From the NCBI GenBank assembly GCA_950295325.1, contig OX485807.1, positions 32,892,440 to 32,956,439 of the forward strand: a stretch of DNA of 64,000 nucleotides, written 5' to 3'. Position 1 is the stretch's first letter. Each line of letters opens with the position of its first letter. The translations under genes were made by a program, and so were the position numbers. Origin of the DNA: Polytrichum commune (lineage: Eukaryota; Streptophyta; Polytrichopsida; Polytrichales; Polytrichaceae). Below are positions 32,772-43,260 of the stretch, in pieces. The notes under the pieces were generated by a model. The model made no database searches. It saw nothing but the letters and a program-made list of their open reading frames with translations, and was not told the DNA's origin.

Positions 32772-35171
32772 TAATATTTCTACAGGTTCTCACGGGAAGA
32801 GCATAGCCTTGATCAAGAACTGGTTGCACCATGAATAGGTAGCCTTTGATTATTTGGCTGTTCAATAAAGGAATAACAGACAGGAAAATCAATTTTTCTT
32901 ACATGAAAATGAGCTTAAAGCATTTAAAGAGAATCTCACCCTGAAAGCATGAAAGCATGCTTGGATCCAGGCAAGGTGAGCATCACTGACTTCCATCCTT
33001 TGTGAAGGTTTTTGAACAAGGCTACACCCATCTACACCATCATCGTAATTCAATATTTTTCTTGTTTATATTTTTCGGAATAGATAAAGAGCACCAGCTG
33101 GAATTCTGGGCGAATGGCTGCTGATGTGGAAGTGGCCGTGTTCACAGTTGCCAACATGCGAAAGGTATACCTTAAAATGTGCATCTTTTACACCAGCGCT
33201 TGGACTAGTCTTGAACATGTACTTTTTCTTGATAACCTAAAATCGTGGCGGAACAAATCATAACACTTCAGTGATTTGGGTCCCTCCCCCCAGATGATTG
33301 AGGGAGTGCCCTCCATGGGATAAGAATCTTCTGCTCGATATGTCCGTACAAAGTTTTAGACGATAATAAAGCCTTACTTTGCCCCAAGTGCACTTACACG
33401 TTGACATACATCAAGAAATTTTGTTAGAGAATGTGGGTGAGATGTACTTTTAATAAAAGCTAATGTACTCTTTTGCCTTTGAAATCTCAATGAAATTGCT
33501 ATGTCACCAAAATGCCCTGGTACCACAATCGGGTCTCTACTTTATTTTTAGGGCTTTGTTAATTTTGTGCAGATTTATAAAAAGAACCTTTCAGTAGAGT
33601 AGGAAACTATTTTCTATGTGCACAGTACTCATTCAAATTGCCGCATGTTTTTCTTCAGGAAGAACAAATATATATAAATTGGTTATAGTGGAAAGAGCCT
33701 TTCCACTGTCCACTTCTTCGTTGATATGTTAGGCGCCTTTACCCATGTCATGGATGAAACGTCTGTCGGTAAAACATTTAAGATGTCTCATAAAGGCATT
33801 CTGGTCTGTACGAATCTCGAATTCTATGTCCTATTTATTGCAATTAATGTCTTGGTGGTGGCTTTGTCCCTAGGCTCCCAACTCCCAATGCATGCTCTAT
33901 TTCATCTTCACTACACAAAAGATGATAATTGTCTCTCAATACTAATTGTAAACCGGTGAAGTGTCACCAACACTTAATGTTCACCCAACATTATTTGTCA
34001 TTCCTGCAATTTTTTTGGGGGGATTATAGATTTATAGTGTTGCAATTACTGTCACCTACCAAGTGATTTTCATCCAAATTTCAATCATCCATGACAATAT
34101 TTCATCACAAGTTGTTGTAGATTATGAACTGTACACTCAACACATGACCAATGTTGCAGACATTTCAAAACAGATTTTAGTGCCATGATCAAAGACACGT
34201 TTTAGTTGATGAGTGATTTTCTTGGAAAACCTTGTAGACAATGCATTACAGGGGATACTAATTCAAATAGATCTCTTTGTGGGGAAGAACCGTGTGTAAT
34301 ATTTTCAAATGAACAAACATGTCATGGATATTATATTTATGATAGATTTTCATTCCTGGTACAACAACAGGAGGTTAGCAACCATTTCCGCAAATTCTAC
34401 TATCACGCCTGGCAGATGCTTGATCGAGTGACTAAAATCTAGCATTCTGAATTCTGCTGCGAAAGGACAATAGACGCCACTCGATCTGCATCATTTTCCG
34501 AAACAGGATTGCCCTTGGAACATGGGATCTTACGTTCCATGTTTCCTCAAACCTCTTCATGAATACCCCACTTACAAGCCTGTGGTTCATCTGGATATAC
34601 ACAAAAATCTGCTCAGCACTTTATACCGAAGCAAAGGTGACTTTGCAAGCTTGCATTAAACATTTCAAAGCACATCCACAGAAGGACAAATATATTCAAT
34701 CAGCTGGACAAAATGTTTGATCATGGGCTTACTGAGTGTGCTCGTCGGTTCTGATCCACTACAACAGACTTTCAAAGTCCTTGAGAACAACAAAAACCTC
34801 CAACTTGCTGCTTCTTCTTGCTCGACTAATTGCCTGTCTACATCATCTTCCATAACTTTGCGAGAGATCACCTTTTAAAAACCAAAAATCCACACATTAC
34901 CCCAAGAAATTAAACAGTCAGTTTACAGATTGACTTCTACTCCAAATATTGTACACACTATCTAAGGGAAGGATTTTGCAACATGAGTTTGTTGGAACAT
35001 ATGTGTGTGAACTATCTTCACTTTTATGACACCCATAAGTAGCTGAAGAAGGAATTAATGTACTGATAGATAAGTACTAAGCTAAGTGACCATCAGCTGA
35101 GAATGTCACAGTTATAAGTTTGCTTTTCAGCGACGTGGATAAGTACCCTGCATAACAATAGATGCATTCAG
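32772..35171. other. WDR6 3' flank; possible short exon at 33114-33164
   Basis: The WDR6 3' UTR should occupy the first few hundred bases; I could not fix a polyadenylation site. At 33114 an ATG opens 17 codons ('MAADVEVAVFTVANMRK') that end exactly at an AAAG/GTATAC splice donor in phase 0. This resembles a first coding exon and could belong with the ORF at 35172, also phase 0, but the link is conjecture. The other short ORFs have no recognisable features. Confidence 0.3.
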
Positions 35172-35411
35172 TTTTTTAAGATCCTCTTCGATGATGTAAA
35201 CAAACTGCAAGAGGAATCTGCTGGTGGTGCGAGTGAGATCATAACCACCGAGATCTTGAATTTCTTTAAGTTGCAAGTATTAAGATCAAAGTTGAACAGC
35301 TTAACAACTTCTGAATTTGCTCAAACGCAGCAAAGCCAAATCAGGCGTGTAATTAGAGCACATGGCGGGGCAGTTCGAAGTGCTGCACGCAGCCCTCCGA
35401 TTACTAAATAA
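35172..35411 (+). CDS. Exon-like ORF, unknown protein, possibly a terminal exon
   Basis: After a plausible acceptor (GCATTCAG at 35164-35171) the frame is open for 79 codons to TAA at 35409. It contains 'FFKILFDDVNKLQEESAGG', 'ITTEILNFFKLQVLRSKL' and a basic tail 'RRVIRAHGGAVRSAARSPP'. Composition is protein-like: charged, with amphipathic helical spacing. It lacks an ATG near its start, so it would need an upstream exon such as 33114-33164. I do not recognise the family. It could also be chance or a pseudogene fragment. Confidence 0.3.
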   Translation, partial: FFKILFDDVNKLQEESAGGASEIITTEILNFFKLQVLRSKLNSLTTSEFAQTQQSQIRRVIRAHGGAVRSAARSPPITK

Positions 35412-38400
35412 GAATATTCCTAGACTTTCATCTTGACCAATATATGGTAATTCAAATCTGTTGCCTTTCTGCAAGCTCACAGCTTAAAAGTACCGCACCT
35501 CTAAACCTAGCAAACTCTCAAGCAGACAAGGAGTCCTCAAGGTGGAGACCGCAAGCTAGGGTTTTGGCCAAAGGATGAACTCATGCATCGTCCATGACAG
35601 CATTTGTTCACTTATTCATAAGAAGTGTCATCTGAAAAGCTACCGTAGTGACATAAAATACCATATGATACTAAATATAATATTTAGTGTAGTGCCAGTA
35701 TATACACTAAATAGTCCTATTAGTGTGGGTAAAATTTGGAGTTACATGTGGCTTTAACTTTACGAGAATTTTATTTTTGTTTTTTTTATGTTCTATGACA
35801 ATATTGTTCTACGATGTGCATATCGACTATTTGTGTATTCTGGATAAGAAATATTATAGCAGTGTGTAACTCCAAATGGTAACCCACACTTTCAAGACTA
35901 GGTAACAATGTAGTTTCTACAAGGGATTCAAGTGCATCTTACCAACGTAGGAATGACATGTAGCATACTTTGACAGGAAGATGCTTATTTGTGGTCAGGA
36001 TAAGTAGCTCTCTCTACGGTAGTTTTAGTCATCTTGGGTGCGATCTGATTCCAATATTTATGTTGGGCGTTCTTGTGGGGTGAAGGGGCACATTGACCTA
36101 AAGCAACGTACTGGTCCCAATGGTTGGATGTACACTTTTCACCACGCCCTGATGAATTGGGCTTTCTAGAAAAGTCAGCTGGCCTCTAGTCTCTCACTGA
36201 AATTTTGAAGGACTCCATCTTGACATCACCCAAAATATTGGCATGTAAGTACTTCCAGATTGAAGTGGGCAGGGTCTACTTGTCATTGAAACACAGGACT
36301 AGAACTCAAGAGGTTGTGTAAAACACGTTTCTTCGCCAAGCTCATGACCATTTCATAATTTTTAATTCTTGCCCTCTTGTCTCCCCTTGCCTCCATGCAG
36401 GGTGCAACAATTGATTTGTTTTCGACAAACGCTTGAATTCTGCCATATAAGTAGTGGTGGGGGTGAGTTCATTTGTGATACGATGTCGGCAAGCTATAAA
36501 TCCATCTCTCAGGCAGCCAAGGTAGGGGCAAATGTCAGTCTGATGTATAGGTGAATGCATGGTTATCAATAATCCACGTCAACAATGGTATCGATCAGAA
36601 ACCCCACCCAAGTGTGTCAAAATTGGAATATCACTCAACTATTGATATTTGGTGGGTATGTCAAGGTGAGAGAGACTCTTAGTATGTTCAAGTTTTTATA
36701 TTTAAGTCAATACCATTCTAAACCATTACTAGATTGATACTAGGATAATTTTACCTAGGTATGAACACACATATGAACATCCTTGCATGGTATATACACC
36801 CGCATCATATCAAAACCAAAAATGCCGTCAAATATCCATATCCTATTGGTACCAGGAAAATGTGAAATCATTGGTATAGATTCCCAAATGGTACCGAAAA
36901 AAGATGATACCAGACCAGCACTGGCAGGGACCTCTATTCTTCACTGGGAGGCAACTGATAACATGGTTCAATCTGAACACAACCGTTATGATTTTGTGCA
37001 TCCTATCATATATATATATATATGATTGTGTTATGAATTTGTTGCCTTGCTCCCAATTCCCATCTCCAAATCTGCCAGGAGCTGATGTTCTCGGACCACG
37101 AGATTAGAAGGTTCTTGAATTGCCGTAGTTGTCGTGCACTGTGGACCCCCTTTGTCAAAGATGGAGACCTGATGGCCGACCGTCCACTGTTGTCAGGCTG
37201 CACATGAGTGGCCCCTCAAAGTTAGAGCTCACACCATAGCCTGCTATTTCGTGTGCAGTTCGAACGGTCACAAACTGCAGCACTGACACTGCTTCAGGAG
37301 GCACACAAAGATGACCGTCTTCCAGCACTTTAAGCAATGGAGTATGTACGCATATGAGGCTGGATCCACGATTGCTTCGATCCAAAAAGACTATCTTCTG
37401 AACTTTTGAAGTTGAGAGTTCTTTGAACTAGTACGCAGGGTCTCAATATTCGGCCATGTAAGTTACACACAATTTATACAGGCCTCACCAACTTCAGGAA
37501 TCATGTTCTGTATATTTCTGCGTTTCAAGAAGTGCACTTGAAAAATAACTTAATTTTAGATAGGGTTGTTTTTGACGTAATTAACTGAAAAGTGAAATAG
37601 GTAGTTCAAATACATGTGTTTGTGCTTGGAGAGGTCCCTCGGACGCTTGAGGGTTACCATAGGTGACATAGGCGCTTTCAAATTCATCACTCTCAATATC
37701 TTAAAAGATGCAAGTGGTTTCACAAATTGATTGGATGGTTTCAATTTGTGACTAGGATACCTATGACATATATTTGAGATTCACATGTGTTGACAAATGG
37801 GTGCATTCATAAGGGACAAAATAAGGTGCCGGACAATCATGGGTGCTTCTACCTTCGACCATACGTACAATGCGCAAGTCTTTTATTCAACACAATGGGG
37901 GCAGAATGGTGCCTTGGAATGCACCCGTTGCCTAATTCACATGGCAAATCCTTCTTCATCCATCCATTTCTTTTTCATTTGCCAATCATATTGAAGAGAA
38001 TCAAGTAAAATATCTAGCTTGCACAATTTTTGTGAATTAACGTGTTGTGTGATCAATTTGAGTCTTTCATGGAGCACATGTAAACATGTTTCTTATAATT
38101 TTTTACCTACTTACTATTGGATTGTGTTGGCGTCACACCTTGCGTGGCAACTCTCCTTTTTAGAATAATTGTTCCTAAATGATTCAACTCATATTTAACT
38201 AAATCTAGACATATTCTCAAAATTTGGACTTTTGATCGGCGGGCCTATCGATACATTTCCAATATATGTAAATTTTATGAGAGACATGTGAATCCTCACT
38301 GTAAATTAAGAAAAATGATTCCATGAGGATGCTCATATGAACATGAAACAAGGGTCATATGTCCGTGGTCGTAGGATCCTATAACCACATGGAATTTTTT

Positions 38401-38419
38401 TTATAACACTACCCAAAAC
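35412..38419. other. Intergenic region, unexplained, with weak coding traces
   Basis: A small ACACTAAATA-type palindrome lies at 35663-35735. The plus-strand stretch 36398-36521 reads from a possible acceptor to 'SYKSISQAAK' at a possible GTAGGG donor, but is unrecognised. The minus-strand stretch 37155-37397 is open for about 80 codons ('LKVLEDGHLCVPPEAVSVLQ') and looks protein-like without a known family. A short AT microsatellite lies at 37009-37023. None of these is strong enough to call a gene. Confidence 0.3.
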
Positions 38420-39283
38420 CAGGGTTGTCTATCGCGACGTCCTGCCACCGTCATGACGTCATGACGTGTCGTGTCGGGGCGGACCCCTCCGTCACGACAT
38501 AATAGGGTCCACGTAGGGTCATACTAGGGGGAAGCTAGTAGGGTGGGTAAAATACTTACCTTCTTGCCAAGGTGGCATCCAATGTGGCAGAAAAATCCGA
38601 CGTGGATGTGCATATTTCCCTTGCCTAGTAAATCATTTTGCCTTTGTGTTTATCATTCTGTTAAAATCAAAGTAGTAAAATATGACAAATGAGGGTGTGG
38701 GGGGGAGGGGAACGGAGCGGACGGGGACGGGAACGCGGGCGGGAACGGATGCGGACGGGGGGAACGCCGGATGGGGGCCGGATGGGGTACCGGATGGAGG
38801 CCGGATGGGGTACAGATTGGGGTTCGGATTGGGGGGGGAGGGGGTTCGGATTAGGGGGGACCGGGTTCGGATGGGGGGGGGGGGTCGGATGGGGGGGGCG
38901 GGTTCGGATGGGTGGGGGGCGGGTTCGGATGGGTGGGGGGGGGGGGCGGATGGGGGCCGGATGGGGGGGCGGATGGGGGCCGGATGGGGGGCCGGATGGG
39001 GGAGGGGAACGTAGGGAGCGGGAGGAACCGGGGGGGGGGGGGGATGGGCGCTAGTAATTTTTTTCCCACTTTACCTCTACTTTGCTGACATGGCACCATA
39101 CGTGGACATCGTAAATCCTACGTGTCCTGATTGGGGTAATGTAACTACACAAAAAAAATACGGTAAAATTCAAGTTCGTCAGGATAAAGACGGCATCCGG
39201 CATAATGTCGTGACAGACACGTGTCGTGACGCCACGACATTATGTCGGGATTAGCCTCCGTCACGACACAATAGACAACCCTG
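38420..39283. mobile_element. Complete non-autonomous hAT-type transposon (864 bp) with 8-bp target duplication
   Basis: The left end CAGGGTTGTCTATCGCGACG at 38420 and the right end, whose complement reads CAGGGTTGTCTATTGTGTCG, form terminal inverted repeats. A perfect 8-bp direct duplication CCCAAAAC flanks it (38412-38419 and 39284-39291). CAGGG ends with 8-bp duplications are characteristic of hAT elements. Subterminal DNA is rich in 'GTCGTGACG' and 'TGACGTCATGACG' dyads, plausible transposase-binding repeats. There is no transposase; the interior is a G-rich minisatellite. The two overlapping Gly/Arg-rich ORFs are translations of that minisatellite. Confidence 0.92.
38690..39045 (+). repeat. 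G-rich minisatellite (GGATGGGGG-type) inside the hAT element
   Basis: About 350 bp almost free of C- and T-runs on the plus strand. It is built from about 10-18-bp units such as 'CGGATGGGGGCCGGATGGGG' and 'GGTTCGGATGGGTGGGGGGC'. Dozens of GGG-or-longer runs with 1-7-base loops make it a very dense potential G-quadruplex tract. It contrasts sharply with the AT-rich surroundings. Confidence 0.85.
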
Positions 39284-39555
39284 CCCAAAACAATTTCCAT
39301 GTCTGGATTTTTTCCTCGGGCTGGACATGCATGGTGGAAATTTTCTTAGGTCCCCAAGAAACATTTATGGTTGACCAAAATATATGTGCAACAAAAAAAT
39401 CGCTCAATACATAAACCTTAAAACTAAGTATGGATTTTTATGAATTTCATTGAGGTTAATTGTACAGGGTGGATCACCTCAACCTAGTGTTCCAAAGCCT
39501 CTACATAACTGAATGTTAGCACTTGGATGAATGCAAGGAGAAATCAAACACCCGG
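39284..39555. other. Spacer between two transposons
   Basis: It holds the right hAT target duplication (39284-39291) and ends with CGG (39553-39555), the left target duplication of the next element. Nothing else was recognised. Confidence 0.5.
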
Positions 39556-39688
39556 CATTAGTAGAAAACTATGCCCAAAAAAGTCGCAGCCAAAATTGGC
39601 TGCGGTTTTCTTCACCAACTTGATCTGCAATCGCTAAATGACCACAAATTTTTCTTTCTCGTTTTTTAGCCAATGTTTTAGGAACACG

Positions 39689-39755
39689 GGGGGCGTGTAA
39701 TATACCGTTGGAAAGATGTTTTCAAGACCTTTCCAACGGTATATTACACGCCCCC
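39689..39755. repeat. Perfect 27-bp inverted repeat inside the transposon
   Basis: The arm 39689-39715 is the exact reverse complement of 39729-39755, with a 13-nt loop. The arm starts GGGGGCGTGTAATATACC. A perfect stem of this length, still error-free while the surrounding coding sequence is decayed, stands out. It could yield hairpin RNA. Confidence 0.9.
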
Positions 39756-41079
39756 AAATTCTCAACATTTCAGTTGCTAAACCAAAAAAAAAAAATTTGG
39801 TAAAAAACAACAAAAAAGTTTGTTGTATGTAAAGAAATTTCTTGATTGAATTTTTTTTACAATTTTTTATCTTCAACATTTGGCAGGATTCTTGCAAGAT
39901 AGGAGTGGTTCTGAAATCCAACAATGGAGCCAAAATTCTCCTTGGATATCGTGAAGTCAACCACAATTCGAATTGCATGGACCCTCATTAGGAAGTAGAA
40001 ATTTCAATCATTTTTAGTTGTTCAATGATGAAGATGTAAAATTGATTGGAACTCAAATACCACAAAATGTGGAAGGCAGTAGAGATATAATATGAGAAGA
40101 GAACCAAAACTCTTATAGTCATTCGCGGCGAGATGGAAGAAGAATTTGCAAAATCTGCAAGAAAATAAGGTATGAATTCATGTATTAAAAACATTGATAT
40201 TTTTTTGAATAAAGGCAAAAATTTAGATTCAGATTGGGCCAATTGGGCATTTATAAAGGCCTTGGCCTTTGCCAATTGTATAGTATTTGATCCAATTGTA
40301 TTATTTGTGTGTAAACAAAAGAGAATGTTTGGATCAAACTACATGCTTGTATGATATCCAATTTGCATAATTTTGGCAGAACTTGGTGGCATGTAAGAAA
40401 AAATACAAGATTCTGCTGATAGAATACAAAAACGACAAACATTCAAATAGAAGGTAGTGTTAGTATTATGAACAGATGAATATGTACAATGGACAACGTG
40501 CAAGTTTGGTTAATCAGATGTCAGCAAGTACTCAAGAAAATGATAACCACCACAGTATACAAACTACACAACGAAATTCACATGTAAGCGCTACAAAAAA
40601 AAAAAAAAAACAATTTTAAAGATAGAATGAAAGGATTTCTAGAATAGATAGTCAGTAATTCTTCTACTTTGATTTTATTTTTTCATGCAACAATAACTTT
40701 ACTAAAAAAAATGAATGCTCATATGGCAGCCTTAGTACAAAATTATAGCTATTCACCTATATCAAAATCAATATTTATATTCTAAAATTGTACATTTGAA
40801 TATTTTTGGAGTTTTGTTTGCCACAAAGATTTGGCTATTGTTATATGCATTTTTGTAGTTTCCAACAATAAATCTTCATTATTTTAAAAAAAATTATCAA
40901 GAAAATTTCAGTGTTTTTATCAACTTCTTTTATTCTTCTTACATTATTTTTTGTAATACTGATATTTTTTTATCTCATCTATTGCTGAAAATTCAACTTT
41001 TATTTCTTGTCATTCTCTTAATTATCTACTATATGTACGTTTATTTAGTTTTTTCTATACTTCTTCTATTCATTCTATA

Positions 41080-42134
41080 TTAAATTTGTCATTTTCAATT
41101 GTACACATATTGTGTAGTACAATACATGTAGCAACTACATCACCCATATGCTGTAACGGTATATCAGTTTTTCTCATAATGATGCATCATCTGCCTTTCA
41201 AAAATTTGAAAGCACAATCTATACACATACGAATAGAATTTTGAATGAAATTCCAATTTATTTTGTAACCCTTTGAATGGGCTGTAAATGCATGACCGCA
41301 CTGGATGTGTGCAATCTCCAACCAGCTTATAAGGTAAGAATTTTCCTTTGATGCAATCTCTTCCAACTTTTATCATTTGAAACAATATCCAATCGCGCAT
41401 TTTTTCTACCCATCCGAATTTGTAAATCCAAAAGACACATTTTATATATACTGTAACTTGCAATAAAGCCGAATGAAATGATTTTCTACAATAATAATTA
41501 TCTCTTCCAATTACAGGTGCAAGGATTGGAATGTGAGATCCATCGATTGCTCCTATAATGTGACGAATTCCATGAACGGCCTCAAATTCTTGAGCTAAAA
41601 CCCTAAACCAAGCTGGACTTGGAAATTGTATAAAAGTCCCTTACAAATGCATTCTTACCAATCTACAAAAATTCCTAACTAACTCTGAAATTGTACTTTC
41701 AACCATCCCATATACATCTCCTACAATATACAAAGTATTTTCAGTCCCAAGCCTTTGTAATGACATTGCAATTCCACTCTCAACTGAAATTGTCTCTCTC
41801 ATACGTGTATTCTTTCTCTGTAAATATGGACCTAACCTCTCACAAAGAAACTTGAATGTATTCTGACACATACGAGTTCTTTGTTTGAACACTATTCTGT
41901 GAAATAACCCAATAGTAACTAATCGGTGTACCCTACATTTCTATCAAAAGCCCACACACTACAATCGCTCATCTTCATACCCTCAAAGCAAATGCTCAAA
42001 ATTAGGGTCTTTTCCCATTCTCCATTGAGTGCCAATGCTTGCATATCAAGCACATGTTGCACAATCATGTGCAAACACCAATATAAAGCCAATGCAATAA
42101 GAATCATGCCTCGTCTCTTATTATGATCCATCAT
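41080..42134 (-). pseudogene. PIF/Harbinger (HARBI1-type) transposase, decayed
   Basis: On the minus strand the N-terminal part (from ATG 42134, ending 41919) reads 'KRRGMILIALALYWCLHMIV'. After a frame change it continues through 41892-41641 with 'YIVGDVYGMVESTISELVRN', the helix-turn-helix-like block of this family. One in-frame TAA interrupts the next block, which runs 'FIQFPSPAWFRVL', 'HIIGAIDGSHIPILAP' (first catalytic Asp) and 'FGWVEKMRD' (second Asp), then 'LVGD' and 'YSPFKG'. After a further frameshift it ends with 'RMCIDCAFKFLKGR', which holds the third acidic position, and 'LHNMC'. There is one internal stop, a TGA at an expected Trp, and at least two frame changes. It is recognisable as DDE_Tnp_4 but inactive. 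Confidence 0.85.
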
Positions 42135-42214
42135 GCTCTCTTTACTTTCCTTACCGATGTAAACTCAAAAAAATGTGAAAAAAAAAAGAATGAGGATATG
42201 TAGGTAGTGAGGTA

Positions 42215-42797
42215 GGGTTGCCCCTCTTTTTCAACTAATAAAATATGCAACGGTCCCTCAACATGGTCCATTCTCACTTCACACTATGTTTGAGGACCCA
42301 TCCCCACACACAATGGGTAGACCAACACCCATGGTACGGCCTTTGGATGGTAGTCAAAGGCCCTCACCATTCCATGGTCATGGCCCTTGGCTCGTGTGTG
42401 AAGTGGCCCTAAGACCTTCAACTTCTGGGCATTTGCAAGAAACGGCCATCTACCTTTTAATCACTATTATGCCCTAAAAAAATTATTGTTGGAAAATTTT
42501 ATTAAAATATTCATGCCAACCAATGACAATTGTTTCACTGCCATGGTCTGCCCGAATTTGCGTCAGGCCTACCTCTTGGAGGTGGATCTGACGCAAATTT
42601 CGACAGACCATGCACCCTTATCCACAACTTGCCATGTAGGACTCCATGTATACTTTTCATCCACGAACTATTCTTTGGGTCTTTAGGCCTTCACCTCCTA
42701 GTGTGAAGTGAACTTGGACGATCTTCGCCTTTTCGACCAATGGGAGCTCTTACATTGCTATGGTCAAGGGCCTTCAGCCTTGTGTGTGAAGTGGCCC
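42215..42797. mobile_element. GGGCCACTTCACAC MITE fragments nested in the 3.3-kb transposon
   Basis: Two pieces are present. The piece from about 42215 to 42409 matches the right half of the 6329-6973 element and ends GTGTGTGAAGTGGCCC at 42409. The piece from about 42538 to 42797 matches the left half in reverse and ends TGTGTGAAGTGGCCC at 42797. So both terminal sequences face the same way, which needs two insertions or an internal rearrangement. The right flanks are TAA and TTA. It lies just 5' of the transposase remnant, so it inserted after the host element. Confidence 0.7.
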
Positions 42798-42896
42798 TTA
42801 CTCTGCAATCGTTTAGAGACTGCTAATCAGGTTGGTCAAAAGAACCATAGCCAATTTCGGCTACGGTTTTTTTTGGCATAGTTTTCTACTAGTGCG

Positions 42897-43260
42897 GAGG
42901 GTGCACCTTTCATAACATGTATGAGTATATGTGAGTGCACAAAAGGGGTATTAATACGAACTTTGCTATACTACGCATTCATATGTTACACAAATTGTAG
43001 CTTGTAGTTATGTACATGTATGAAAGACATCTAGAAAGTATACAACACTTGTACTTGTATAGTAGTGTCACTAGGCTTTATGGGAGTATATATAGGATTG
43101 GATGAAACTAGGATAAACATTTTTCTCATTTCTTTATATCATCCATGCATGTATGGAAGAAGCAATATCAAGGTTTTGGAAGGGCTCGTTGAGAACGAGG
43201 TCACTTCTTGCTTAGGGTTGCTAGAGGAACATGCCCAACGTGGAGGCTAATCAAAGGGGA
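42897..43260. repeat. Left arm of a large inverted repeat (partner 47030-47395)
   Basis: Read outward-in, 'GGTGCACCTTTCATAACA', 'TGTTACACAAATTGTAGC', 'GTTATGTACATGTAT', 'GAGAACGAGGTCACTTCTTG' and 'TTAGGGTTGCTAGAGGAA' have reverse-complement counterparts in 47030-47395. The copies are diverged with indels. The arm begins exactly at the edge of the 3.3-kb transposon, which inserted into its outer end. The 43065-43250 ORF is part of this repeat. Confidence 0.65.

Larger units (their letters stand above)
39556..42894 (-). mobile_element. 3.3-kb DNA transposon: CACTA-like ends, PIF/Harbinger transposase remnant
   Basis: The left end CATTAGTAGAAAACTATGCC at 39556 and the right end, whose complement reads CACTAGTAGAAAACTATGCC at 42894, are terminal inverted repeats. 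They are followed by subterminal stem-loops built on GCAGCCAA/TTGGCTGC (left) and ATAGCCAA with GGCTA (right). CGG flanks both sides (39553-39555 and 42895-42897), a 3-bp target duplication. CACTA-type ends with 3-bp duplications are typical of En/Spm elements, but the only recognisable protein inside is a PIF/Harbinger-type transposase on the minus strand (41080-42134). About 39.6-41.0 kb may hold the decayed second ORF; I could not identify it. Another MITE has inserted at 42.2-42.8 kb. Nothing here is likely to be functional. Confidence 0.8.

Noticed and set aside
38682-39099. Gly/Arg-rich and Pro-rich ORFs on both strands
   Set aside because: They are translations of the G-rich minisatellite inside the hAT element; open frames follow from the repeat lacking stop codons.
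39634-40442. Minus-strand ORFs rich in Phe/Leu/Ile as a possible membrane protein
   Set aside because: AT-rich transposon interior gives such composition by chance. No continuous domain or known second Harbinger ORF could be recognised.
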